NCBI RefSeq assembly: GCF_017814945.1
Contig: NZ_JAGIPX010000014.1
Coordinates: forward strand, 1 to 64,000
DNA length: 64,000 nucleotides
Direction of reading: 5' to 3'
Source of the DNA: Paraburkholderia sp. LEh10
Lineage (GTDB): Bacteria > Pseudomonadota > Gammaproteobacteria > Burkholderiales > Burkholderiaceae
The translations under genes were made by a program, and so were the position numbers. The notes under the pieces were generated by a model. That model saw only the letters and a program-made list of their open reading frames with translations. It searched no databases and was not told the DNA's origin. Positions 35,254-43,302 of the stretch are shown here, in pieces; positions within the stretch are counted from its first letter, which is position 1; each line of letters opens with the position of its first letter.

Positions 35254-36915
35254 TTAGTGGCTGGCGCCCTCCACCGCGCCGATGCCGGTTTCCGAGCGCA
35301 CGGCCTGTGCCTCGAAACCGGCCTGGTCGATGCGTGCACGAGCGGATTTGTCGGTGATCGAAAAGACCCAGATACCGGCAAACCCGATCGCCATCGAGAA
35401 CAGCGCGGGCGACGCGTAGGGGAACGGTGCATTCGCGAAGTGGAACACATCGACCCACACCGCCTTGGACAGGACCGTCAGCGCCACCGCGGAGAGCAAC
35501 CCAAGGAAGCCGCCGATGGCTGCGCCGCGCGTCGTGCAGCCGCGCCAGAGCACGGACATGAACAGTACGGGGAAGTTCGCGGAGGCGGCCACCGCGAAAG
35601 CCAGCGAAACCATGAATGCGATGTTCTGCTTCTCGAACACGATACCGAGCACGACGGCAACGATACCCAGCACGACAGTCGTGACGCGAGAAACGAACAG
35701 CTCGCTCGCGCCGGAAGCCTTGCCGTGCTTGAACACGGTGGCGTACAGGTCATGCGACACGGCCGATGCACCGGCGAGCGTCAGACCCGCCACGACTGCA
35801 AGGATCGTGGCAAAGGCAACGGCCGAAATAAAACCGAGGAACACGTTGCCACCGATAGCACTCGCCAGATGCACGGCCGCCATGTTGGTGCCGCCGAGGA
35901 GCTTGCCACCCGCGTCCTTGAAAACGGGATTGGTGCTCACGAGCACGATCGCGCCAAAGCCGATGATAAAGGTGAGGATGTAAAAGTATCCAATCCAGGT
36001 GGTCGCCCAGAACACCGACTTGCGCGCTTCCTTCGCGTTAGGAACAGTGAAGAAGCGCATCAGGATGTGCGGAAGACCGGCTGTGCCAAACATCAGCGCG
36101 ATGCCGAATGAGATGGCCGAGATCGGGTCCTTGATGAAGTTGCCGGGCCCCATGATCGATGCCTTCTTCTCGTGCACATCGACGGCCTTTGCAAAAAGCG
36201 CCTCGGGGCTGAAATGAAATTGCCAGAGCACCATGAATGCCATGAACGACGCACCCGCGAGCAGCAAACACGCTTTGATGATCTGCACCCAGGTGGTCGC
36301 CGTCATCCCGCCAAACAGCACGTACACCATCATCAGCGCACCGACGATCACCACCGCGATCCAGTAATCGAGGCCGAACAGTAGTTTGATCAGCTGTCCT
36401 GCGCCCACCATCTGCGCAATCAGATAGAACGCGACGACAACGAGCGTGCCCGACGCGGCAAATGCACGTATCGGAGCTTGCTTGAAGCGGTAGGCAGCCA
36501 CGTCGGCGAATGTGAAGCGGCCTAGATTGCGCAGCCGTTCGGCCATCAGGAACGTGATGATCGGCCAGCCCACCAGAAAACCGATTGAATAGATGAGACC
36601 GTCATATCCATTTGTATAGACAGCGGCCGAGATGCCGAGAAACGATGCGGCTGACATGAAGTCCCCCGCAATGGCAAGGCCGTTCTGAAAGCCGGTGATG
36701 CCTCCACCCGCCGTGTAGAATTCGGCCGCCGAACGCGTCCTTCTTGCGGCCCATTTGGTGATGAAGAGCGTCGCGATCACGAACACGAGGAACATACTGA
36801 TCGCGGTCCAGTTGGTTGCCTGCTTGACCGCCTGGCCGAGATCGGCGCCGGCAGCGAAGCAACGGGACGAAACGGCGAACAGCGCGCTTGCGGCGAGAAG
36901 TTGTCGGGCCTTCAT
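35254..36915 (-). CDS. actP: Cation/acetate symporter (ActP-like)
   Basis: The 553-residue inner-membrane solute:sodium symporter has an N-terminal signal-like helix, about 13 further membrane segments, and the motifs [14 protein letters not shown] and [16 protein letters not shown]. It closely follows ActP (YjcG), which takes up acetate and other short monocarboxylates. Its start overlaps the stop of the DUF485 gene as ATGA, the conserved yjcH-actP pairing. Acetate uptake fits the neighbouring PHB and acetoacetyl-CoA functions. Confidence 0.93.
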   Translation of the reverse strand: MKARQLLAASALFAVSSRCFAAGADLGQAVKQATNWTAISMFLVFVIATLFITKWAARRTRSAAEFYTAGGGITGFQNGLAIAGDFMSAASFLGISAAVYTNGYDGLIYSIGFLVGWPIITFLMAERLRNLGRFTFADVAAYRFKQAPIRAFAASGTLVVVAFYLIAQMVGAGQLIKLLFGLDYWIAVVIVGALMMVYVLFGGMTATTWVQIIKACLLLAGASFMAFMVLWQFHFSPEALFAKAVDVHEKKASIMGPGNFIKDPISAISFGIALMFGTAGLPHILMRFFTVPNAKEARKSVFWATTWIGYFYILTFIIGFGAIVLVSTNPVFKDAGGKLLGGTNMAAVHLASAIGGNVFLGFISAVAFATILAVVAGLTLAGASAVSHDLYATVFKHGKASGASELFVSRVTTVVLGIVAVVLGIVFEKQNIAFMVSLAFAVAASANFPVLFMSVLWRGCTTRGAAIGGFLGLLSAVALTVLSKAVWVDVFHFANAPFPYASPALFSMAIGFAGIWVFSITDKSARARIDQAGFEAQAVRSETGIGAVEGASH

Positions 36916-37217
36916 GCGGCCTCCCGCTTGATCTTGTCAGTGAGTTCATCGTAGGTGCTGTTGGCGCGACGCACGTAAAAGCCGCTGATCGCCACAGTGA
37001 ACACGATCACGAACAGTCCGATCGGCATGCCCCACGTCATCACGCCCGAGCCCATCTGCGCCGCGAGTAGCTCCTTGTCGAACGCGATCAGCAGGACATA
37101 GCCGTAGTACACGATTAGCACGAGCGAGGTCAAAGTCCATCCGAGCCTTGAGCGTTTTCGCACCAGTTCGCGGTATGTCGCGCTCGATTTGATTTTGTCT
37201 GCGAGTTTCAGGTCCAT
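36912..37217 (-). CDS. DUF485 membrane protein (YjcH-like), partner of the acetate symporter
   Basis: The 101-residue protein (ATG 37217, AGGAG six bases upstream) has a charged N-terminus and two membrane helices ([37 protein letters not shown]), the YjcH/DUF485 plan. It is translationally coupled to the symporter gene by ATGA. Its role in acetate uptake is unknown but the gene pair is widely conserved. Confidence 0.9.
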   Translation of the reverse strand: MDLKLADKIKSSATYRELVRKRSRLGWTLTSLVLIVYYGYVLLIAFDKELLAAQMGSGVMTWGMPIGLFVIVFTVAISGFYVRRANSTYDELTDKIKREAA

Positions 37218-37554
37218 CTCCGTCTCCTGCATGAGTAACTTTCGCTGCCTGAAAAAGCGCCGTCGTTCGGACGGGGCCGGAACGATCGGCAATCCAGATT
37301 CGTTTGGGCATCCCATCGTGGGATGTAAGTCCAATGCCCGCGCTCAAGCGGCGTGGACGCGTCGTTCTTTTTCGTACGCTCGGTAGTACGTTAAAAGCGC
37401 CCGCTTACCGGCTTCTTACGGCAGGTGAATTCTTTTAGCGGGGTTTACGCGAAGAATAAAACGACAATGGGAGGATTGAGCGTCAGCTCGTATTCGACTC
37501 GCTAATGCACAGTTGACTGTCCAAACCGCGCACTCGGCACGTTGCACGTGACGG

Positions 37555-37568
37555 TTGATCACGATCAA
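37555..37568. promoter_or_regulatory. FNR/ANR-type box, perfect consensus
   Basis: TTGATCACGATCAA matches TTGAT-N4-ATCAA exactly. Its centre is 76 bp upstream of the universal stress protein start, which would leave a leader of about 35 nt for a class II promoter with the box at -41.5. The rest of the 37218-37637 gap contains no gene. Confidence 0.75.
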
Positions 37569-37637
37569 TTGGCCGCGGTTTTGCGAAGGGAGAATGAATA
37601 TGTCAAACTTATCGATCAGAGCGAGCGGAGAAGCACT

Positions 37638-38585
37638 ATGGTCCAGACAGCGTCCGGTTGCGCGTTTCAGCGTGTCATGTTGGCCATCGACGACTCCGGA
37701 GCGTCGGTACGGGCGGCCGAGTATGCAAGGACCTTGTTCGCCCATCAGGCCAAGATCAAACTTGTGACGGTCGCGCAGAACCCGCGTACCCTCTTTCCGC
37801 TCGGCGCGACGACGCAAGGCTTTCTCGCCGCCGCGCGGGAAGAGATCGTGGCCGATGCCCGCACCGTGCTCAACAAGATCGAGGCCATGTTTGCGGGTAT
37901 TGATCTTGAAACCGGCCTTGTCGATCTTTCCGTCAGCAATGGTGATACGACGGAAGCTCTGCTCGACGCCGCATCTGACTGGCAGGCAGACTTGATCGTG
38001 ATGGGTGCGCGACACCATCATGGACTGCTGCGCTGGGTCGAAGGCACCGTATCGGAGCCCGTCGTGCGACGAGCGAACTGCTCTTTGCTGCTCGTGCCGG
38101 AGAATGCGCATGTTCCCACGGACAGGCCGCCCGAGCGAATGATCTTCGCGCTGGACGGCAGCGCCTGTTCGCTTTCTGCACTGCGAGCGGGCCTCTCGAT
38201 AGCGACGCCAGACACCCGCTTGCGCGCGATCTACATTGTGGATCGTGCAATGCATCTGTTTGAAAGCGCCTCCACCCGCCAGTTGGAGGCCGTTTTTCTC
38301 GACGAAGGGACTATCACGCTCGAGCGCGCAGCGCAAATCTGCGCCGATCAAGGTCGCTATGCGGAAACAGGCTTGCTCAAGACGCACAGAATGCGCGACG
38401 ACATTGCGCACGCGATCGTGCGCGACGTTACAGAGTGGAACGGCGATCTGCTCGTTCTTGGCACGCACGGCCGGCGCGGACTCGCACGATGGCTTCTTGG
38501 CAGCGTCGCTGCGCGTACGGTCCCGCTCGCGAACACACCCGTGTTACTCGCCCGTAGCAGCGAAGCGATGAGTGCGACGGAGTAG
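37638..38585 (+). CDS. Tandem universal stress protein
   Basis: A 315-residue protein from ATG 37638 (GGAG eight bases upstream) with two UspA domains. Domain 1 (about 10-150) begins FQRVMLAIDDSGAS and ends near ARHHHGLLRWVEGTVSEPV. Domain 2 (about 165-310) begins RMIFALDGSACS and carries the ATP-binding pattern GTHGRRGLARWLLGS. Tandem Usps support survival under starvation or low oxygen, and FNR/ANR control of such genes is established in other proteobacteria. A perfect FNR box lies upstream and a GC-rich hairpin follows. Confidence 0.92.
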   Translation: MVQTASGCAFQRVMLAIDDSGASVRAAEYARTLFAHQAKIKLVTVAQNPRTLFPLGATTQGFLAAAREEIVADARTVLNKIEAMFAGIDLETGLVDLSVSNGDTTEALLDAASDWQADLIVMGARHHHGLLRWVEGTVSEPVVRRANCSLLLVPENAHVPTDRPPERMIFALDGSACSLSALRAGLSIATPDTRLRAIYIVDRAMHLFESASTRQLEAVFLDEGTITLERAAQICADQGRYAETGLLKTHRMRDDIAHAIVRDVTEWNGDLLVLGTHGRRGLARWLLGSVAARTVPLANTPVLLARSSEAMSATE

Positions 38586-38595
38586 ACAGATATCT

Positions 38596-38621
38596 GCGAC
38601 GGCACCCGCCCGTGCCGTCGC
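38596..38621 (+). terminator. Hairpin after the universal stress protein gene
   Basis: GCGACGGCAC and GTGCCGTCGC form a perfect 10-bp stem with a 6-base loop, 11 bases after the stop codon. No T-run follows. Confidence 0.55.
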
Positions 38622-38783
38622 CGTGCACGCAGCCACCAATGCAATCAACAGAGGATTCGCTTCAGGCCTCTGGAATCTCGTCTGGACAGGGCGGGCCAAC
38701 GTTGCGTCGATTACCTCGTTAGCACACTCCCTTTCTTCAATACCGCGCCTCGTTTCCGGGGCGCACGTGCGACCCATCACATT

Positions 38784-39434
38784 TCATTCGACGACGAGAT
38801 CGTCGACCAACGCGCGCACGCCGGGCGCGCTCCAGGCTGCCCCTCGCGCGACCGCACGTTCCGCGTAAGACCCGACTTTGCCCGTCAGTGTCACCGTTCC
38901 ATCCTTGACATCGACCCTGATGTGTTTGACTTCGCGTTCGGCATGCCGCTGCATCGCCTGAGCGATCTTTCCGCTGATGTCCTCCGAGGCGATATCGCCA
39001 CGCACCTCGATGCGATTGGCGACGCCACGCACGCCGCGCATCTGGCTGACAGCACGCGCGGCGATATGGCTCTGGTACGCCCAATCGACCGCCCCCGTCA
39101 GCGTTACCCAACCCTTTTCCACCCGAACCTTCACTGAATCGTCGGGCAGGCTGACAGTCCAGTGCAGAATCGCGTGTACGGCGCCAGCAATGTCTTCATC
39201 GGTGCGCTCGTCCTTCTGCGGCAACCGGACCTGCATTTCCACCACAACAGCCTTCACGCCCGCCACACGATGCGCTGCTTTTTCTGCTGCGAGCTTTTCC
39301 GCAAAGCTCGGCGGATGCCCGGAAAGCGTGACGACGCGATCTGCCACCTCGACGCCAATGTCCGTCGCAGTGACGGCGCGATCCCATTCGAGTTCCTCCT
39401 CGACTTCCTTTTTCAACTGCCGGTCTGATTTCAT
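38784..39434 (-). CDS. Triple BON-domain protein (OsmY-like)
   Basis: From ATG 39434 (GAGGAG seven bases upstream) the 216-residue protein contains three BON domains of about 65 residues, each with a V-x-L-x-G turn (VVTLSGHPPS; WVTLTGAVDW; TVTLTGKVGS). There is no signal peptide, so unlike OsmY it is probably cytoplasmic. BON domains bind phospholipid or proteins and are linked to osmotic and envelope stress. It has a paralogue at 40960 and shares an FNR-like box with the divergent rhomboid gene. Confidence 0.88.
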   Translation of the reverse strand: MKSDRQLKKEVEEELEWDRAVTATDIGVEVADRVVTLSGHPPSFAEKLAAEKAAHRVAGVKAVVVEMQVRLPQKDERTDEDIAGAVHAILHWTVSLPDDSVKVRVEKGWVTLTGAVDWAYQSHIAARAVSQMRGVRGVANRIEVRGDIASEDISGKIAQAMQRHAEREVKHIRVDVKDGTVTLTGKVGSYAERAVARGAAWSAPGVRALVDDLVVE

Positions 39435-39508
39435 CACCCATCTCCTCGAAGTGAATCGTGCCACAAGCCACCCCATGTAAAGCTTCAACCCGCAACAAGG
39501 CGGGCGGG

Positions 39509-39522
39509 CTGATGCAGATCAA
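39509..39522. promoter_or_regulatory. FNR/ANR-type box between divergent BON and rhomboid genes
   Basis: CTGATGCAGATCAA differs from TTGAT-N4-ATCAA at one base. Its centre is about 81 bp from the BON start and about 80 bp from the rhomboid start, so it could serve both promoters symmetrically. Confidence 0.6.
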
Positions 39523-39595
39523 TCGCATACCTGTTCGCGGCAGTAACCTGACCCGTGTCGTATCTGCCTGCCCGCACTCGCGAGGTCGCCATAAC

Positions 39596-40192
39596 ATGAT
39601 CCTCTTTCTGATTGTGCTGAACGCGCTGGCATTCGTGATCGAGGCCGCTGGCCCGACTTCGCTGATCGATCGCTTTGCCCTGTGGCCTCTTCGTCCGGCG
39701 ACTGCCGATGCACCCGTTTTTCAGCTGTGGCAACTGCTTACGTATAGCGTGCTGCACGCGAACCTCGCGCATCTCGTGTTCAACATGCTCGGGTTGTTCA
39801 TGTTCGGCAGCGAGGTCGAGCGTGCGCTCGGGGCGAGCAGGACATTGAAGCTTTACGTCGCAAGCGTGGTGTGCGGCGGGATCGCTCAGGTGCTCACGGC
39901 ATTGACGCCTGCTGGCGATGCCCACCCGGCGATCGGTGCGTCTGCCGGTGTATTTGGCATCCTCGTCGCCTATGCACTGATCTTTCCAAAGCGGCGAGTG
40001 GTCCTTCTGTTCCCGCCCATTCCGATGCCCGCCTGGCTCTTTGCGACCGGTTACGCGCTAGTCGAACTGTTGTTGGGCGTGTCGCGCGATGCACCGGGCG
40101 TTGCGCATTTCGCGCACCTCGGCGGCATGGCCGGTGCCGTCCTGCTGATCAGCTACTGGTCTCGCAAGCCGCGTCACGATGCGGTTGAATGA
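39596..40192 (+). CDS. Rhomboid-family intramembrane serine protease
   Basis: The 198-residue protein has six membrane helices. The catalytic serine is Ser116 in GASAGVFG and the partner histidine is H174 in AHFAHLGGMAGA. HANLAHLVFNMLGLFMFG carries the conserved His/Asn of helix 2. Rhomboids cut transmembrane proteins within the bilayer; the substrate is unknown. GAGG precedes the ATG. Confidence 0.92.
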   Translation: MILFLIVLNALAFVIEAAGPTSLIDRFALWPLRPATADAPVFQLWQLLTYSVLHANLAHLVFNMLGLFMFGSEVERALGASRTLKLYVASVVCGGIAQVLTALTPAGDAHPAIGASAGVFGILVAYALIFPKRRVVLLFPPIPMPAWLFATGYALVELLLGVSRDAPGVAHFAHLGGMAGAVLLISYWSRKPRHDAVE

Positions 40193-40215
40193 ACCGGATC
40201 TGGTACATAACTTCA

Positions 40216-40277
40216 CCACCACGTGGTGGAAGCGATGCTCTCATGCATCGGTGAGAGCATCCTTCCGTGGGTGGTGG
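40216..40277. terminator. Compound inverted-repeat structure between convergent genes
   Basis: A 14-bp palindrome (CCACCACGTGGTGG, 40216-40229) is followed by a perfect 10-bp hairpin (GATGCTCTCA, 8-base loop, TGAGAGCATC, 40234-40261) and a third copy of GTGGTGG (40271-40277) that could pair with the first CCACCAC. It lies between the stops of the rhomboid and Hsp20 genes and probably terminates both. Confidence 0.6.
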
Positions 40278-40363
40278 AATCGACCATGACCGTTACACAA
40301 CGTGCTGACCTTTGAATCCGCCTCGCAGTCGTGCGCGGGTCAATGGCCGGCGAACAACCTGTA

Positions 40364-40798
40364 TCAGCCGATCGTAAGACGCTTGTGATCGGCCGGCGCC
40401 TTTTTCGGCAGGCTCAACGACAGCACGCCGTCCTTGTATTCGGCCTTTGCAGCGGCTTCGTCGACTTCGCTCGCCAGCGAGAACGAGCGGCTGAACGCAC
40501 CCGAATACCGTTCGCGGCGAATCACACGCTCGCCTTCCTTCTCTTCTTTGTTTCGTTCGACCTTGGCGTTGATCAGAACAAGGCGTCCGTCGATCTGAAC
40601 ATCGATATCCTTCTTGTCCACCCCTGGCAGTTCGGCTTTCACCGAATAGCCGCTGTCGCTTTCCGTCACGTCGATCTTCATCGATGCAAGTTCGGCATCC
40701 TGCGTCCAAGCCGTCGAACGCATCGGCCGGAAAAAGCCCTGAAACAGATCCGCGACCGGATCGAGCGAGAACGGGTCAAAACGCGTCAGATTGCTCAT
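40364..40798 (-). CDS. Small heat-shock protein, Hsp20/alpha-crystallin family
   Basis: The 144-residue chaperone has an N-terminal arm with RFDPFSLDPVADLFQGFF and an alpha-crystallin domain (about 38-135): YSVKAELPGVDKKDIDVQI, RRERYSGAFSRSF, and the A-x-x-x-x-G-V-L-x-L motif as AEYKDGVLSLSLPK. These proteins hold unfolding proteins in an ATP-independent way. The 5' leader contains two small hairpins, one with the AAGGA Shine-Dalgarno in its loop, which may allow temperature-dependent translation. Confidence 0.93.
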   Translation of the reverse strand: MSNLTRFDPFSLDPVADLFQGFFRPMRSTAWTQDAELASMKIDVTESDSGYSVKAELPGVDKKDIDVQIDGRLVLINAKVERNKEEKEGERVIRRERYSGAFSRSFSLASEVDEAAAKAEYKDGVLSLSLPKKAPADHKRLTIG

Positions 40799-40801
40799 TG
40801 C

Positions 40802-40837
40802 ACTTCTCCTTGAAGTAGGCGGGCCATGTCATGGCCC
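40802..40837 (-). promoter_or_regulatory. Hairpins in the hsp20 leader (possible RNA thermometer)
   Basis: On the minus strand, GGGCCAT-GAC-ATGGCCC (40837-40821) is followed by ACTTC-AAGGA-GAAGT (40816-40802), which places the Shine-Dalgarno core in a 5-base loop 7 nt before the start codon. This layout could modulate translation but does not match the ROSE or fourU consensus by eye. Confidence 0.35.
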
Positions 40838-40959
40838 AATTGACTGCCCCAAAGCCGGATCACGGCGTCCATGCGGCGCACCAAGGCCGCAACGACGCGA
40901 TTGCTCGCGAGGTCGCGCGACAGCGACCGCAGATCAAAAGGTTCCCCGCGGCCCCGCTC

Positions 40960-41607
40960 TCATGCGACGCTCAACCGATCGACGACCTGGCGTACGCCCT
41001 GCACCTGCGACGCGGCGAGGCACGCTGCGCGCTTCTCATCGGGCGAGCCGACAGCGCCGGAAAGCGTCACGACTCCGTTATCGGTATCGACCGTTATGCC
41101 TTCGCTTCCCCGTTGCAAACGCTTACTGAGCGTCAGCGTGATCTGCGCGGCGACGTCATCGATGGGCGGCTCACATACGGCGAGCCGATTGCTCAGGCCG
41201 ACAACGCCTTCCATGTTGCCGACCAACGTCTCGATCGCGTGCCGCTGCGTCTCTGTATCAACCCAGCCTGTAAGCGTTACGCAGCCGCGCTCCGTCTCCA
41301 CACGCACGCGGTCGCGAGGCAGATCCGTCATTCGCGACAGCGTCCCGACGATCCGCGCAGCAAGCATCTCATCGGATCTGACGTAACCACTCGCGGGCGG
41401 CAGGGTCAGTTGCATGACGAGTGCGCGCCAGCCGACGACACTCTGCAGCACCTTTTCGACTGCCTGCTTCTGCATCACGTTGGGGATCGTACCCGTGAGC
41501 GTGACGACGCCGTTGTGTACGTGAACGCGGATCTGTCCGGCAGCGATGGGCCGTTCGCGATGCAAGACCTGTTCAATCTCCTGCGACAGCGCTTCATCCG
41601 ATTTCAT
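40960..41607 (-). CDS. Triple BON-domain protein, paralogue of the one at 38784
   Basis: The 215-residue protein starts at ATG 41607, five bases after GGAGG. Three BON domains carry VVTLTGTIPN, CVTLTGWVDT and VVTLSGAVGS. It has no signal peptide. It shares domain order and the MKSD start with the first BON protein, consistent with gene duplication within the island. A perfect FNR box has its centre 69 bp upstream of its start. Confidence 0.88.
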   Translation of the reverse strand: MKSDEALSQEIEQVLHRERPIAAGQIRVHVHNGVVTLTGTIPNVMQKQAVEKVLQSVVGWRALVMQLTLPPASGYVRSDEMLAARIVGTLSRMTDLPRDRVRVETERGCVTLTGWVDTETQRHAIETLVGNMEGVVGLSNRLAVCEPPIDDVAAQITLTLSKRLQRGSEGITVDTDNGVVTLSGAVGSPDEKRAACLAASQVQGVRQVVDRLSVA

Positions 41608-41669
41608 CGTGTCCTCCAGATCAGTCAACCAATGACAGATTCAGCATCGTCGATAGCGCGGCATAGCGG

Positions 41670-41683
41670 TTGATGTCGATCAA
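41670..41683. promoter_or_regulatory. FNR/ANR-type box, perfect consensus
   Basis: TTGATGTCGATCAA matches TTGAT-N4-ATCAA exactly. Its centre is about 69 bp upstream of the minus-strand BON gene, which fits a class II promoter with a short leader. Confidence 0.75.
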
Positions 41684-41736
41684 TCACTCGCAATCCATGA
41701 AGACGTTTCGCTGTTCGTCGCATCGCCGTAGCCCCG

Positions 41737-41750
41737 TTGATTCAGGTCAA
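41737..41750. promoter_or_regulatory. FNR/ANR-type box, one mismatch
   Basis: TTGATTCAGGTCAA differs from the consensus at one position. Its centre is only about 24 bp before the small gene at 41768 and about 204 bp before the polysaccharide deacetylase. If it drives a class II promoter, the transcript would begin inside the small gene and serve the deacetylase. Confidence 0.5.
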
Positions 41751-41767
41751 GCCGATCGCCCCGCCTG

Positions 41768-41950
41768 ATGGTTCAAATACGCAGACAGTCCATTTCAGTT
41801 GTGAAGAATGAGCGGCATCAGTCAGTCCAGGCGGAGCGCGCACAAGCCGCCCATGACGACTATTTCGACGTGATCGAGCGCGGCATCGTCGACTCCGTCA
41901 AGGTGGCGCGCACAGCGCTTCAGAACGCGATTTCCCGGGAGTTCCCATGA
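41768..41950 (+). CDS. Small hypothetical protein coupled to the deacetylase gene
   Basis: This 60-residue polar, helical protein ends in an ATGA overlap with the polysaccharide deacetylase start at 41947, suggesting translational coupling. No clear Shine-Dalgarno is visible, and the FNR-like box 24 bp upstream is too close for normal promoter geometry. The start may therefore be further in, or the frame may be spurious. I do not recognise a family. Confidence 0.35.
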   Translation: MVQIRRQSISVVKNERHQSVQAERAQAAHDDYFDVIERGIVDSVKVARTALQNAISREFP

Positions 41951-42825
41951 ATGCCTGCATTCACTCACGCATGCGCGCAGCGACGGGCGCGTCGTACGGG
42001 CGCGCCGCCTGGCTGCTGTTGTTCGCATGCCTATTGGTGGCGGCCGCGCTGTCAGCAACGCCGGCGGCATTCGCAACGCCGGGGTCCCACGAGGCCGTTT
42101 CAGCCGTCGCCATTCTTGTCTACCATCGCTTTTCGGACGCAGCCGACGATTCGATGACCGTGCGCGTCGCCACATTTGAAGCGCATCTGCGTTTCCTGAA
42201 GGAGCACGGCTACGCCATCGTGCCGCTACGGCGGATCGTCGCCTGGCTGCGGGAGCCGGGCGCGACACTACCACCCAAAGCTATTGCGCTAACCGTCGAC
42301 GACGGCCATCAGTCGGTTTATGAACGGCTGTTGCCGATTGCGCTGAGCGAACAGTTGCCCATTACGCTGTTCGTCTGTCCGTCGGCAATTTCGAACGCTT
42401 CCTATGCGCTTGACTGGACCCAATTGCGCACCCTGCACGCGAGCGGCCTGTTCGATGTGCAGTCGCATAGCGGGTGGCACCCGAATTTCAACGTCGAACG
42501 GCGGCGCGAGTCGCCCGCCGAATTCGAGAGTTTCGCAACGGATCAACTGCAGCATTCGCGCAAGATGATCGAGTCCAAAATCGGCGTGCACGTCGACATG
42601 CTCGCGTGGCCCTTTGGGATATACGATGACGACGTGATCCGTATCGCGGGCCGTCTCGGTTATTTGGCAGGCTTCACGCTGAATGCGCGCCGGCTCGACG
42701 GGTCCTCGCCTTTGCTGGCGCTACCCCGTTTCCTGATGGTCGACGATGTCACACCAGGCGTCCTGGGCCGCCTGATCGGCGGGCGTGACACGCCCGCCGT
42801 CCGTGCGCACGAGACGCGCCCATAA
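41947..42825 (+). CDS. Secreted polysaccharide deacetylase (CE4 family)
   Basis: The 292-residue protein has a signal peptide or membrane anchor (about residues 18-43) and a CE4 NodB-type domain. Motif 1 is TVDDG (D118, D119) and motif 2 is SHSGWH (H174, H178), giving the metal-binding Asp-His-His triad; AWPFGIYDD is motif 3. It resembles PgaB/IcaB-type enzymes that remove acetyl groups from N-acetylglucosamine polymers at the cell surface or in the periplasm. It is followed at once by a small secreted protein gene. Confidence 0.88.
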   Translation: MNACIHSRMRAATGASYGRAAWLLLFACLLVAAALSATPAAFATPGSHEAVSAVAILVYHRFSDAADDSMTVRVATFEAHLRFLKEHGYAIVPLRRIVAWLREPGATLPPKAIALTVDDGHQSVYERLLPIALSEQLPITLFVCPSAISNASYALDWTQLRTLHASGLFDVQSHSGWHPNFNVERRRESPAEFESFATDQLQHSRKMIESKIGVHVDMLAWPFGIYDDDVIRIAGRLGYLAGFTLNARRLDGSSPLLALPRFLMVDDVTPGVLGRLIGGRDTPAVRAHETRP

Positions 42826-42843
42826 GGGGCTTGCCGCCGCTCT

Positions 42844-43284
42844 GTGCTGCGCAGCCGCCTGGTTGTCGTTGTCGCTGTGGTCGCCATCCCGCCCGCGCGC
42901 GCATCCCGTCGTCATTCCGCCGACGCCTCTTCGCGCGCCAGAGGTGTCTACCTGTCCGTCTATGGCATCGCCAGTCCGAGCTTGCACAATGCGGCCGTCG
43001 CCTTGAGCGACGGCAGGCGACCTTGCGCGCTTTGCTCGTATGCGGTTGCGGGCATCATCCGGAAACAACCGGAAGCGAACCTGGCAGCCTCGGCGTGTCT
43101 ATCGCGCGACACCGCACGCGATGTATCCTCAAGCTTCGATCTTGCTGCGACGCGCGATGCGATCGGCTCATCCACGATCTCGCACGCAATTGAAGGCGGC
43201 GCCAGTCCCGACGCATTGCAGGCGCTGATGATTCACGAAACGGCTGCGTTCCAGCCAGTTCGGCAACGCCATTTGCGCTATTGA
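42844..43284 (+). CDS. Putative small exported protein, unknown
   Basis: A GTG-initiated 146-residue frame has a signal-peptide-like start (about residues 1-20, Val-rich, ending PPARA), then VYLSVYGIASPSLHNAAVAL and a few cysteines. AAGGGG lies 14 bases upstream, a poor spacing. A different frame starting at 42785 also begins with a plausible signal peptide, so a frameshift near 42940 is possible. It ends 18 bp before the PHB depolymerase gene. No family recognised. Confidence 0.4.
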   Translation: MLRSRLVVVVAVVAIPPARASRRHSADASSRARGVYLSVYGIASPSLHNAAVALSDGRRPCALCSYAVAGIIRKQPEANLAASACLSRDTARDVSSSFDLAATRDAIGSSTISHAIEGGASPDALQALMIHETAAFQPVRQRHLRY

Positions 43285-43302
43285 CGGAGGCCAGAGTCAT
43301 TC

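Noticed and set aside
40840..40853. TTGACTGCCCCAAA upstream of hsp20 as a further FNR box
   Set aside because: The right half does not match ATCAA and the TTGA-N6-TCAA symmetry is lost.
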